Source of the DNA: a virus | IMG/VR virus record: IMGVR_UViG_3300009705_003007 | Span: 1 to 64,000 of that record | Reading direction: 5' to 3' (one strand) | Length of the DNA stretch: 64,000 nucleotides | Part shown: piece after piece, positions 46,464-54,488 of the stretch | How the letters are laid out: the number at the start of each line of letters is the position of its first letter | Numbering within the stretch: position 1 is the stretch's first letter | The notes under the pieces: model-generated | Database searches by the model: none | What the model was told of the DNA's origin: nothing | The model's input: only the letters and a program-made list of their open reading frames with translations | Translations under genes and position numbers: made by a program

Positions 46464-47473
46464 TATATATTTCCTAATACGCGTTGTGCTAAAGCTTCGG
46501 TTGTTGCTTCTCTATTCAACCAATCGTAGAACTCTTGTCTAAAATGTTTCCATAGCTCAGGTCTAAAGTCAACCAAATAGCCCGGATTTTCTTTATCTAT
46601 TGTTCCGCAATTAGGAAGAGACTTTCTTTGCCATTGGCCCTCTGTAAGATTTGGTACGCCACCCAGAAGATATTTAGCTTGAATTAATTTATCCTTGGGG
46701 AGATTCCAAAGAGTGTGTTTTGGACATTCCTCCATGTCAACAAAAAAGGGAATGGATCCATTAGCTATAATTTCATAATGACGAAGAGTGTCCCAGCCAC
46801 CCTTTTTTGATGTGTATGAAAAATGAGCTGTTTGATACATATCGTAATAACTCTCTTCTGTGTCGTATATATACGTAGACATGTATGAAGGATCAACAGA
46901 TTGGTTAACCGGTATTAACGGGGCAAAAGCAACGTTTCTTTTTGAGTCATCTAGTTTTCTTATTTTCTCTTTAGGTATAGCAAAAGAAATTGGAAGAGCG
47001 TACTCTTTGTGATGATCTTTCATCTCTCTTTTGTAATACGTGCAGGACTTAGCTATATCTTTATTTATGTATTCTTGATCCCAACCATCTATTACGATTA
47101 ATTGATTCTTTTCATATCCACGTTTTATAAAGAAACTCAGCAATGATTTTAGGGACTGGTCTTGCTTGTTCATGGTGTGATGTATTGGAATAACGACAGC
47201 GTCGTATTCGTCCACGTCGTTACTAAAGTGACGTGTGTATTCTTCTTCATCAAGAAGGCCATACATAGTAAACCCATTGCCCCAAATGTCACTAAAGAGT
47301 TCTGGATTTTTATCTTTTGTGTCTTTATCATGCCACCATAAATCAAAATGGGTATGAGTATTTTTCCCAAGACTTTTAACCAAGCCGTGAAACATCATGT
47401 CGGATTGATAATCTGATACAGCATTGGAAGCTTTGAGATCTATAGGCATGAGGGGATGAAAAAGTATTTTCAT
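46463..47473 (-). CDS. Exostosin-like glycan synthesis protein
   Basis: A 336-residue protein. The clearest segment is at about 220-265: S-K-K-G-G-W-D-T-L-R-H-Y-E-I-I-A-N-G-S-I followed by P-F-F-V-D-M-E-E-C-P, which resembles the donor-binding region of exostosin-like (GT47-type) transferases. The N-terminus (KILFHPLMPIDLKASNAVSDYQ) and V-V-I-P-I-H-H-T form the first Rossmann-like half. The assignment is tentative because no complete catalytic motif is visible. ATGA and TAATG overlaps tie it to its neighbours, so it is part of the same glycan pathway. Confidence 0.55.
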   Translation of the reverse strand: MKILFHPLMPIDLKASNAVSDYQSDMMFHGLVKSLGKNTHTHFDLWWHDKDTKDKNPELFSDIWGNGFTMYGLLDEEEYTRHFSNDVDEYDAVVIPIHHTMNKQDQSLKSLLSFFIKRGYEKNQLIVIDGWDQEYINKDIAKSCTYYKREMKDHHKEYALPISFAIPKEKIRKLDDSKRNVAFAPLIPVNQSVDPSYMSTYIYDTEESYYDMYQTAHFSYTSKKGGWDTLRHYEIIANGSIPFFVDMEECPKHTLWNLPKDKLIQAKYLLGGVPNLTEGQWQRKSLPNCGTIDKENPGYLVDFRPELWKHFRQEFYDWLNREATTEALAQRVLGNI

Positions 47474-48423
47474 TTTTTTATTCTTGAATCCTTAACGGCT
47501 TGCACAATTGCTTCCCTAGAACTGTATTCTGGAACCCATCCAGTACTTTTTATCTTGTCGTTATTAATTGAAATTAATTTATTGTCACCCTTCCAATTGG
47601 CAGCATCTCCAAGCCAGTCTATATCTTTATGAACATCTAAGCCTATCATTACTGACTTAGCAACTTCTTCGATGCTAATTTCGTCATCGGGAACTATGTT
47701 GTATTCTGAATCAACATCTTTCTTCATTGATAATATCATAAGAGCATTAACTAAATCGTTTATATAACAATACGGCTTGGTAGATCCCGGCTTGCTTCCC
47801 AAAGCTTCTAACGTAGGGTTATTTAGAATCTTCTCAATAAAATCATAAACAACACCATGTGTTAACCCGCGACCAACAGTCGCGCACATGCGAGCTGACA
47901 CTCCGCTTATTTTTCCCGTGTTGGTGTAATACCTGAGTATTCCTTCGGAGGCTTGTTTTGTCATTCCGTAAATAGAAGTTGGTTCTGTTTTATAGGATTC
48001 TTCATATCTAGGAGTTCCAGAGGGTGCAGGATTGAATAACCAATCACCATAAACGATTACGGAAGAAGCTAGAACAATCCTAGCGCCTTTAGGCGACCAT
48101 TGACATATCTTTTGTGTACTGAGGATATTATCCTGAATGATATCAAAGGGTTCGCTTCCTTCCATTTTGACGGTAGCTTTGCCAGCAAGATGAAATATAT
48201 ATTCTGGTTTATGCTTGTTCATTACGAATTTGAGACATTCAAACTGAGCATCAAAATCGTCAGTAAATCCTAAATCGCACATGTACGAATGGCTTACAAA
48301 AGGAGAAACAAAGTTCTTTCTACTTATGTTGATTATTTTTCCAAAGACAAGGTTATTTTTATATAGCTCCTTGATTAGATTTCTTCCAACAAACCCATTT
48401 CCACCTGTAACTAGAACTGTCAT
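47470..48423 (-). CDS. NAD-dependent sugar epimerase/dehydratase (extended SDR)
   Basis: A 317-residue protein. An ATG at 48435 is in frame, but ATG 48423 follows an AGGAT ribosome site and nearly abuts the previous stop (TAACATG), so I take 48423. Seen: G-G-N-G-F-V-G-R near residue 5, F-H-L-A-G-K-A-T near 80, A-S-S-V-I-V-Y-G near 120 and the intact catalytic Y-G-M-T-K-Q near 150. The general pattern matches GDP-mannose 4,6-dehydratase and UDP-sugar epimerase relatives. With the two SDRs downstream it gives three sugar-nucleotide enzymes in one operon. It overlaps the next gene by ATGA. Confidence 0.8.
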   Translation of the reverse strand: MTVLVTGGNGFVGRNLIKELYKNNLVFGKIINISRKNFVSPFVSHSYMCDLGFTDDFDAQFECLKFVMNKHKPEYIFHLAGKATVKMEGSEPFDIIQDNILSTQKICQWSPKGARIVLASSVIVYGDWLFNPAPSGTPRYEESYKTEPTSIYGMTKQASEGILRYYTNTGKISGVSARMCATVGRGLTHGVVYDFIEKILNNPTLEALGSKPGSTKPYCYINDLVNALMILSMKKDVDSEYNIVPDDEISIEEVAKSVMIGLDVHKDIDWLGDAANWKGDNKLISINNDKIKSTGWVPEYSSREAIVQAVKDSRIKK

Positions 48424-48424
48424 G

Positions 48425-49471
48425 TTAATCCTCAAAGTGTTTCATAAGTGTTTCTTCGCACAGGGCTGCATCCTGCTTTAAACCCAATTCTGAAAATATT
48501 TTAGCGACCCTATGAAAATAGGTGTGATTTTGTGCAACCAGCTCATAACCAGCTTTTATATGCTTCATTCTTTTTTCAGGATACTTAATATAGAAATCAA
48601 TCAATTGTTTAAACTCTTCAGGAGTTTTTGCAAAGACAATTTCGTCGTTAGTAAATACATCATTAACCATAGACTCAACATAATCAGATACACAAAAACC
48701 GCCACTCATTAATATTTTAAACGGTCGTTCAATTATATCGTATCCAAAATCTTGAGAGTGCGGTTCACTTATGTTTGGACAAACCGTAGCCGACGAAAAC
48801 AAAGCTCCGACATTGTTGTTATCAATTTTCCCAAGATGCTGACACACCGGCCAGCTAGAGCTGCCAAATATTTTTATATTGTATTTACCAACTGGAGTGC
48901 ATAGATTAACCAAGTACTTATCAAGGTTAATAGCTTTGTATGGCCAATACCCACCAATAAACCCTATGTCACACTTAAGGAGACTTACTGCTTGTTGAGG
49001 ATAGAAGTCAAATATGTCAGCGGCATGCATCAAGGAAACAGGTCTAATACCGATATCGTTCCATTTGCCATGCGTTTGGCTAATCCAATTGTCATGGTAA
49101 TGATTGTGAACAAAGTCTGGTTTTCCAGTTTGTTTCTTTAGTTTTTCAAGCAGTCTCTTCTCTTCTTCTTGCGCTACAAGTATTGGGTATTTATTAAGAT
49201 CTATATTGTCTTGCATATCTCCCCAGTCTGAGGCCCGCAAAACGACCTTCATATGAGGTCTTTCTTTAATACACTTAAAGACGGCATCGTTTAAGTTGTA
49301 TGTTTGACCCATAAAGATGTCTGGTTCAAACTCATCAAATGCATCAAAAGCCGACTCTTGACTTATCTCCCACATTCTTACTTGATGACCTAAATTTGCA
49401 AAGACTTTACCCCAAGACGTTCTTATATAAGAATGCGCGTGAGGGCCATCGCTACTTATTAGAATTTTCAT
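48425..49471 (-). CDS. CgeB/GT-B-type glycosyltransferase
   Basis: A 348-residue protein with two Rossmann-like halves. The N-terminal half has K-I-L-I-S-S-D-G-P-H-A-H-S and the mid section D-I-G-F-I-G-G-Y-W-P-Y-K. The C-terminal half carries F-G-S-S-S-W-P-V, then E-R-P-F-K-I-L-M-S-G-G-F-C-V-S-D, the glutamate and glycine pattern of CgeB-like transferases, and Y-P-E-K-R-M-K-H-I-K-A-G-Y near the end. It belongs to the glycan operon and overlaps the 49-residue gene upstream by 20 bp. Donor and acceptor are unknown. Confidence 0.75.
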   Translation of the reverse strand: MKILISSDGPHAHSYIRTSWGKVFANLGHQVRMWEISQESAFDAFDEFEPDIFMGQTYNLNDAVFKCIKERPHMKVVLRASDWGDMQDNIDLNKYPILVAQEEEKRLLEKLKKQTGKPDFVHNHYHDNWISQTHGKWNDIGIRPVSLMHAADIFDFYPQQAVSLLKCDIGFIGGYWPYKAINLDKYLVNLCTPVGKYNIKIFGSSSWPVCQHLGKIDNNNVGALFSSATVCPNISEPHSQDFGYDIIERPFKILMSGGFCVSDYVESMVNDVFTNDEIVFAKTPEEFKQLIDFYIKYPEKRMKHIKAGYELVAQNHTYFHRVAKIFSELGLKQDAALCEETLMKHFED

Positions 49472-49601
49472 ATTTTTTTACTGCCTCTTTGGCTTCTTCT
49501 TGTGTGTTAAACGACCCTAGTTTTACTTCAACTTTTTGGTCTAGATAATACCAAGCGTGCCATTTGTAATTATTGTTTATATACGCCCAATAAGCAGTCA
49601 T
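49452..49601 (-). CDS. 49-residue protein coupled to the nucleotidyltransferase
   Basis: A short frame read from the sequence: ATG at 49601-49599 overlaps the nucleotidyltransferase stop as ATGA, and TAG is at 49454-49452, 20 bp inside the next gene. The product begins MTAYWAYINNNYKWHAWYY and ends with G-S-F-N-T-Q-E-E-A-K-E-A-V-K-K-Y, which resembles small AP2-like or Arm-type DNA-binding modules where a strand pair precedes a helix. Coupling on both sides argues that it is a real gene. The function is unknown. Confidence 0.6.
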   Translation of the reverse strand: MTAYWAYINNNYKWHAWYYLDQKVEVKLGSFNTQEEAKEAVKKYENSNK

Positions 49602-50308
49602 TGTAAATCCTTTAAAGAGTCTATTTCTTTTATCAACATTCCTTTAGGTTCTTTTGCCTTCATTGGAATACCGCTATTGATCATCATGTTAAACAGTTCA
49701 AAGGGGTATAGTTTATTACGTCTCTTGTCTGCGCATAGATTTTTTAATTCGTCAAAAATGTAGTCTTCAAAATATGCTATTTGACACCATTTGTTTGTAA
49801 GACCGTAGGCAAAATTTGTAACATTGCCATCAACAACAGTAACTCCAATTTCTTCTTCTCTAAATCTAGACTTGGAATCTACCACCACACACGACCCATC
49901 AGATGTTATACCTCTTATTGAATAAACATTAAAAACTAAATCACCATATACTATCAATAGTTTTTTATTGGACGACGCGTTTATTCCAATCCTTATGCTT
50001 TCTACTATATTTGCTTCTTCGTATTTGGTATTTTCTATGACTCTTATGTTATGCGGAAGGGTTTTAATAACCTTATCAGACTCAAACCCAACTATTACAA
50101 TAATATCAGAATATGGATACTCTTTTTTTATATTAGATATTGTCTTCTCTAATATTGTTTCTTTTTGGTTAGCCTTTAGTAAACACTTTGGGCCATACGA
50201 CTTCATCCTGTGACCGATTCCAGCCACGGGTATTATCACTGTTAAGGGGTCGTTAGGATTTGTTCCAGCTCCCTGTTTTTTAATCGTTGACGTAAACCTA
50301 CTAGACAT
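49598..50308 (-). CDS. Sugar-phosphate nucleotidyltransferase
   Basis: A 236-residue protein. ATG 50371 is in frame but lies inside the previous gene; ATG 50308 has AGGAT upstream and overlaps that stop by only 8 bp. It carries the signature P-V-A-G-I-G-H-R-M then G-P-K-C-L-L near residue 25-40, L-L-I-V-Y-G-D-L-V-F near 118 with the metal-binding aspartate, and E-E-I-G-V-T-V-V-D-G-N near 150. It activates a sugar phosphate, or a small alcohol phosphate, with a nucleotide, supplying the transferases in the same operon. The actual substrate cannot be deduced. Confidence 0.8.
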   Translation of the reverse strand: MSSRFTSTIKKQGAGTNPNDPLTVIIPVAGIGHRMKSYGPKCLLKANQKETILEKTISNIKKEYPYSDIIVIVGFESDKVIKTLPHNIRVIENTKYEEANIVESIRIGINASSNKKLLIVYGDLVFNVYSIRGITSDGSCVVVDSKSRFREEEIGVTVVDGNVTNFAYGLTNKWCQIAYFEDYIFDELKNLCADKRRNKLYPFELFNMMINSGIPMKAKEPKGMLIKEIDSLKDLQ

Positions 50309-51086
50309 ATCTATCCTGCGCTTTTTGCATAACTCTTCTCCAGTTTTTTTGCCACACTTCTTGGTTAACAATAAAAGAGGAGTTATCTCCTGTAACCCTA
50401 ACCATTGTTAAAGATTTTGGAACATGAGCTATGATGAATTTTTCACTTATTCTCATCCAAAGGTCATAATCTTCGCATGTGCGCATTGTCTTGTCGTAAT
50501 ATCCCGTGTCTTCACAAACGACCTCTAAAGCTTCTTTAGATATCAAAGATCCGCTGTGAACAATACACTCACGAACCAGTCTTTTTTTATTGAACGGCTC
50601 TTTGTATTCTCTAATGCTTTTTTTAGTACTTGTGTGAAAGGTATCATAATCAGCATAAACCACACCAATCATCCCATCACCCTTTTCAAAAACCGGAATA
50701 CATTCCGATATTTTATTCTCATACATTTCGTCATCAGAATCTAAGATGGCATAAATATCAGTCTCATTTAATGTGTATTCTATACCAATATTTCTCGCTT
50801 GGCTTGGGCCGCTATTTTCATTCTTTATTGCTATTATCTTGGTGTTTCCAAACCTGCCACCAAGAACTCTGGAAAACGTTACATCTAAAAGTGAATGAGA
50901 GTCCTTAGCTGCGTGTTTTATGTAAGGGGTGATAATATCCCAAGATCCGTCGGTAGACCCGTCGTCAACGATGCAAATCTGTAATGGGCCAGAATAGTCT
51001 TGGTTTATAGCGCTTTCTATTGCTTTGTCCAAGTACTCTTCATCATTATAGTTTGCTATTAATATAGTAACCAAAGGAAGTGTCAT
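50301..51086 (-). CDS. Family 2 glycosyltransferase
   Basis: A 261-residue protein with the GT-A fold. Seen: V-T-I-L-I-A-N-Y-N-D near residue 6, the nucleotide-binding I-C-I-V-D-D-G-S-T-D near 38, S-G-P-S-Q-A-R-N-I-G near 92 and the D-x-D metal site in A-I-L-D-S-D-D-E-M near 110. E-D-Y-D-L-W-M-R near 200 is the usual general-base region (E-D-x-D/x-W). The protein should be active. It overlaps the upstream gene by ATGA. Confidence 0.9.
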   Translation of the reverse strand: MTLPLVTILIANYNDEEYLDKAIESAINQDYSGPLQICIVDDGSTDGSWDIITPYIKHAAKDSHSLLDVTFSRVLGGRFGNTKIIAIKNENSGPSQARNIGIEYTLNETDIYAILDSDDEMYENKISECIPVFEKGDGMIGVVYADYDTFHTSTKKSIREYKEPFNKKRLVRECIVHSGSLISKEALEVVCEDTGYYDKTMRTCEDYDLWMRISEKFIIAHVPKSLTMVRVTGDNSSFIVNQEVWQKNWRRVMQKAQDRYV

Positions 51087-51898
51087 CTTAATTCATCCCA
51101 TGTTCTTACAAGAGAATATTCTATTCCTGTTTTATCCATGTCTTCGCCGTCTAGAAGTTTTTCTTCTAGAGAGACTCCTCTGTTTCCGTATAAAAATTTA
51201 TGCAAAACACACTGAGCCGTCATTCCATTAATTCCATCGTGGGGTTTTACATAACCAACCTTTTCAACGTTGGTGTTTATGGCTGAATGCAATACGGAAA
51301 TTAAGTCTTTTGGTACTTCTTTACCACATTCAAAAATACTATAAAATCCATTATGAAAATTCGCAAAAACTTCATCTACAATAGCAAGGTTAGATACGTC
51401 GCCTCTTACTGCTTGAACCTTAAAGAGTACGTCAGAATCTTCCAAGAGAGATCTTGATTTCTGTATACATTCAATTAAAAGATCGTCATTAGAGGTGACT
51501 ATTATAATTTGCGCAGCCTTAAATCTTTCTTGATTCAAAATTGAATTAATCGTCATTTCAATTTCATTTAGATTATCCTTGACCAATACCACAAAATTAA
51601 TTTTCGGGTATATTTCATTATCTAAGGCCTCTTCTAAATCCTCTTCTTTGTGTGCTGTTTTCCAAATATCGTTTCTATAAGCAGAACACCAACCCTTTAA
51701 AACAGCAAATTCGTTATCTTCTTCGTCTTTTGCGTATATGATTTCAACATTTTGCTCTTCGAATTTCTCAAGCCTACCAAGCGAACAGCCGGTTTGGGTT
51801 TTTTTATGCTTTGTTGAAAAAACGCAGTCTCTACAGGAGGTTGTCAGTTCTCTTTGATCGGGTAATGATGACAATCCCGCTTCTTTAAAGTCGCTCAT
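51083..51898 (-). CDS. Cys-cluster domain fused to a degenerate GT2-like domain
   Basis: A 271-residue protein. Residues 22-70 hold C-R-D-C, then T-Q-T-G-C-S-L-G-R-L-E and G-W-C-S-A-Y-R-N: four cysteines that could bind zinc or an Fe-S cluster. From about 95 the sequence resembles a GT2 fold (INFVVLVKDNLNEIEMTINSIL, Q-I-I-I-V-T-S-N-D-D), but no D-x-D metal motif follows; instead there is Y-S-I-F-E-C-G-K-E-V. It may therefore be an inactive partner or regulatory subunit of the neighbouring transferase. It is ATGA-coupled to the active GT2 gene. I recall the Cys block from marine viruses. Confidence 0.6.
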   Translation of the reverse strand: MSDFKEAGLSSLPDQRELTTSCRDCVFSTKHKKTQTGCSLGRLEKFEEQNVEIIYAKDEEDNEFAVLKGWCSAYRNDIWKTAHKEEDLEEALDNEIYPKINFVVLVKDNLNEIEMTINSILNQERFKAAQIIIVTSNDDLLIECIQKSRSLLEDSDVLFKVQAVRGDVSNLAIVDEVFANFHNGFYSIFECGKEVPKDLISVLHSAINTNVEKVGYVKPHDGINGMTAQCVLHKFLYGNRGVSLEEKLLDGEDMDKTGIEYSLVRTWDELR

Positions 51899-52362
51899 TA
51901 GGATCTCTCAGCCTCTACTATTAGTTTAATTCCGTTAATTCGTTTTTTGGTAATTCTCAGTCCTTTACTTTCAAGCAATTGACACAATTCTTCTATGGTT
52001 GTGTGACTAAGACGAACATCCCACGGAAACAAAAAATTTCCATGCATAATTTTATTGAAAGTTTTTATGTCTATTTCTTTTCTGTAAAAAGACTTTGCAG
52101 CTCCGTAAGCATCTACTGATGTTACAATAATTTTGCCACCACGCCTTATCTTTTTAATCCACCCAAACAACGCTTGAATAGACTGTTCTTTTTCAAGGTA
52201 GTCTAGTACGTCTTCAGATATAAGTTCGACACATTCTGAATCTGAAACCACCTCGCTTATATCTCTAATGTCTACAGATATGTCATCAAACTTTGTAATT
52301 GGATCTATATTGACATAACCATTAAGCTTGTCTTTTTCTCCAACGGTAATTCTAATCTTCAT
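51898..52362 (-). CDS. Truncated methyltransferase-like protein
   Basis: A 154-residue protein. It has the C-terminal half of a class I methyltransferase (W-I-K-K-I-R-R-G-G-K-I-I-V-T near residue 68, then D-A-Y-G and a helix-strand ending) and an N-terminus L-N-G-Y-V-N-I-D-P with D-I-S-V-D-I-R-D, as in small sugar-locus methyltransferases of the DUF-type. The usual glycine-rich SAM motif near the N-terminus is missing. It may bind SAM differently or be a non-catalytic relative. It sits between GT4 and Cys-cluster genes and starts one base downstream of the GT4 stop. Confidence 0.6.
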   Translation of the reverse strand: MKIRITVGEKDKLNGYVNIDPITKFDDISVDIRDISEVVSDSECVELISEDVLDYLEKEQSIQALFGWIKKIRRGGKIIVTSVDAYGAAKSFYRKEIDIKTFNKIMHGNFLFPWDVRLSHTTIEELCQLLESKGLRITKKRINGIKLIVEAERS

Positions 52363-52363
52363 G

Positions 52364-53383
52364 CTAACCCTTAAAAACTATATTTGACGCCGTATAAAGT
52401 ATGTGTTGCCACTTATCCACAAATTTTTCCGCTGAGTATCTATTTACTATTGTCTTCCTTGCGTTATCCCCGATTTCTTTTGCCATGTCCTCATCGTTTA
52501 ATAGATCAACAAGATACTGCTTCATTTTATTTTCGTCGTTTGTTATGAATCCGTTAACGCCGTTCTCTATAACTTCTGGAATCATGCAAGTTTCTGTTGA
52601 AACCACAGCGCATCCACAAGACATAGCTTCCATTAGGGCTGTTGGAACAGGGGATATTGTTGATGTATTAAGAAATATCCTACTATTTTGGTAATCTGAC
52701 ACAAGCTTTTCCGTTGAGATTGCCGGTTTTGATAAACCCGGAGTATCTCCTACAACCTTATGTGGCAGCCCGTTAATCGTTCTTTGCCAAATGCTAAAAC
52801 CACAACACCAATCTCTGTTTATCCAGTCGTTCACAACGGATAAAATTTCGTCACTTCTTTCTTCTTCTTTGGGGCAAAATAAATCGGTGTCGATTCCGTG
52901 AGTGATTACCTTAGTGTCTTTTTCGTCTTTCCATCCCCAAGCATCAATACTGTATTGGGATATAAAAAGGTTTACGTGTCCTCTCATGTTTCTTAGTTGA
53001 TCAAGAGTATCTTCACCCCATTGAGGCATTGGTAAAGTGTGTTCTAAACTAACCAACGGCAAGTGTAAAACACTCGCTAACTCTGCGGCCTTCTGGAATT
53101 GACCAAATTTGTTTTGAGAAAGAACTAAATCAAAATCTATGTATTCCGGAATTTGATTGATGTCAAGTTCTGGGTCAAGAAGATGATAGTTGTCTGGAAG
53201 CCTAGCGTAGGTTTCATTCCAGTCTTTAATACCTTCGGCTCTATACGCATAGAAATTATGACCAGTCTTAGATAGCATACTTTCGTAACGTTCATGCGTT
53301 GGAAAAGTAAGGATGTTTAACTTTTCAGTTGGCTTCCTAGTGGCGGCTCTAATGATATAAGGTAAGGGACTAACTATTGGCAT
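52364..53383 (-). CDS. Family 4 glycosyltransferase
   Basis: A 339-residue GT-B fold protein. The C-terminal half has the usual donor-site pattern: S-T-I-S-P-V-P-T-A-L-M-E-A-M-S-C-G-C-A-V-V-S near residue 245, I-P-E-V-I-E-N-G-V-N-G-F near 268 and A-R-K-T-I-V-N-R-Y-S near 310. The upstream H-G-I-D-T-D-L-F motif near 165 marks the linker region. The N-terminal domain is short and contains L-V-L-S-Q-N-K-F. It overlaps the upstream GT4 gene by 14 bp. Confidence 0.88.
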   Translation of the reverse strand: MPIVSPLPYIIRAATRKPTEKLNILTFPTHERYESMLSKTGHNFYAYRAEGIKDWNETYARLPDNYHLLDPELDINQIPEYIDFDLVLSQNKFGQFQKAAELASVLHLPLVSLEHTLPMPQWGEDTLDQLRNMRGHVNLFISQYSIDAWGWKDEKDTKVITHGIDTDLFCPKEEERSDEILSVVNDWINRDWCCGFSIWQRTINGLPHKVVGDTPGLSKPAISTEKLVSDYQNSRIFLNTSTISPVPTALMEAMSCGCAVVSTETCMIPEVIENGVNGFITNDENKMKQYLVDLLNDEDMAKEIGDNARKTIVNRYSAEKFVDKWQHILYTASNIVFKG

Positions 53384-54488
53384 TTAACAGATCCTTTATT
53401 AAGTTACCAATGTTTTTGTGCGAATATTTCTGAGCCTGCTTGAGTCCCTCTTCTCGCATTTTATTTAATGCGTCTCGTTGTTCGTAAACGTGTCTCATGC
53501 AGCGCATCAATTCTTTTATACTGATGGAAGACCAAAACTCATTTCCGGTAAAGAGATTATTAAACGTTTCCAACATGCCGGTCACGGGTTCATCTACTCC
53601 TTCTATTAAGAATCCCCCGTGACCAATAAAATCTGACATTCCTCCAACATTGGTACAAATCGGAGTTTTGCCAAATCCCATAGCGTCAAAAGCCGGTATA
53701 CACCAAGCCTCTCCATAACTCGGCATAACAAAACAGTCACAGCTAGTATGGATCTTGTATATATCTTCTTCACTAATAAAGCTTGTTACGATAAGGTCTT
53801 CTTTGTAGTCATCTATACTGGGGAATCTCTTTAGCCCAATTTTAATTTCATTGCAGATATCCCTAACCTTTAATGCCGCCTCTTCTTCTGATAGTCCATA
53901 CTTAGATGATTTAATCAGTATAGATACTGGTTCAGATGGGTCAAACTCAGCATGAAATGCCGTTATAAAGGCTTCTAGGTTTTTTCTTTTGTTCAGGTCT
54001 GCAATGGTGTAGAAAATAAAATTGTCTGACGCGCTTGGAAAATTTGTTTTGCCATAGCTTTGTCCGAATTTTGAAAAGTTGGAAGCATGTGGAACAACCT
54101 TGATTGGAATTTCTACACCGCTTGCTTGTGATGATTTAAACATTTGGTTATTAATAACCCAAGCTTCATCCATCATGTTGATCTTTCTAGACCAACCAGA
54201 GTCGATAAAATTACTGGTTTCTGTGGCGTAAAGACCTATGTTCTTTTTAAATTTAGGCGTGTACTCCATCAAGTGTGGGAGAATATGCTGTATACAAACT
54301 TCGGCTCCAGAACTATCTTTTCTTTCTAGCTCGGTGATTCTGTTTGGAATTGGAATATTGTTTTTGTTTAGCTTGACGGGGCGAGGAACAACATCAATAC
54401 CAACCGAATCCATAGCTAGTATGTAATCCGTGGCAGCTTGTCCCCATCCTGTACCGTCTCTGTAACAACCGACGTAAAGGACTTTCAT
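53370..54488 (-). CDS. Family 4 glycosyltransferase
   Basis: A 372-residue GT-B protein. Seen: V-L-Y-V-G-C-Y-R-D-G-T-G-W-G near the start, V-V-P-H-A-S-N near residue 133, I-A-D-L-N-K-R-K-N near 163, and the donor-site segment M-P-S-Y-G-E-A-W-C-I-P-A-F-D-A-M-G-F-G near 255 followed by T-N-V-G-G-M-S-D. Aspartate replaces the second glutamate of the usual E-x7-E motif. It is ATGA-coupled to the 542-residue GT upstream. Confidence 0.88.
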   Translation of the reverse strand: MKVLYVGCYRDGTGWGQAATDYILAMDSVGIDVVPRPVKLNKNNIPIPNRITELERKDSSGAEVCIQHILPHLMEYTPKFKKNIGLYATETSNFIDSGWSRKINMMDEAWVINNQMFKSSQASGVEIPIKVVPHASNFSKFGQSYGKTNFPSASDNFIFYTIADLNKRKNLEAFITAFHAEFDPSEPVSILIKSSKYGLSEEEAALKVRDICNEIKIGLKRFPSIDDYKEDLIVTSFISEEDIYKIHTSCDCFVMPSYGEAWCIPAFDAMGFGKTPICTNVGGMSDFIGHGGFLIEGVDEPVTGMLETFNNLFTGNEFWSSISIKELMRCMRHVYEQRDALNKMREEGLKQAQKYSHKNIGNLIKDLLNANS

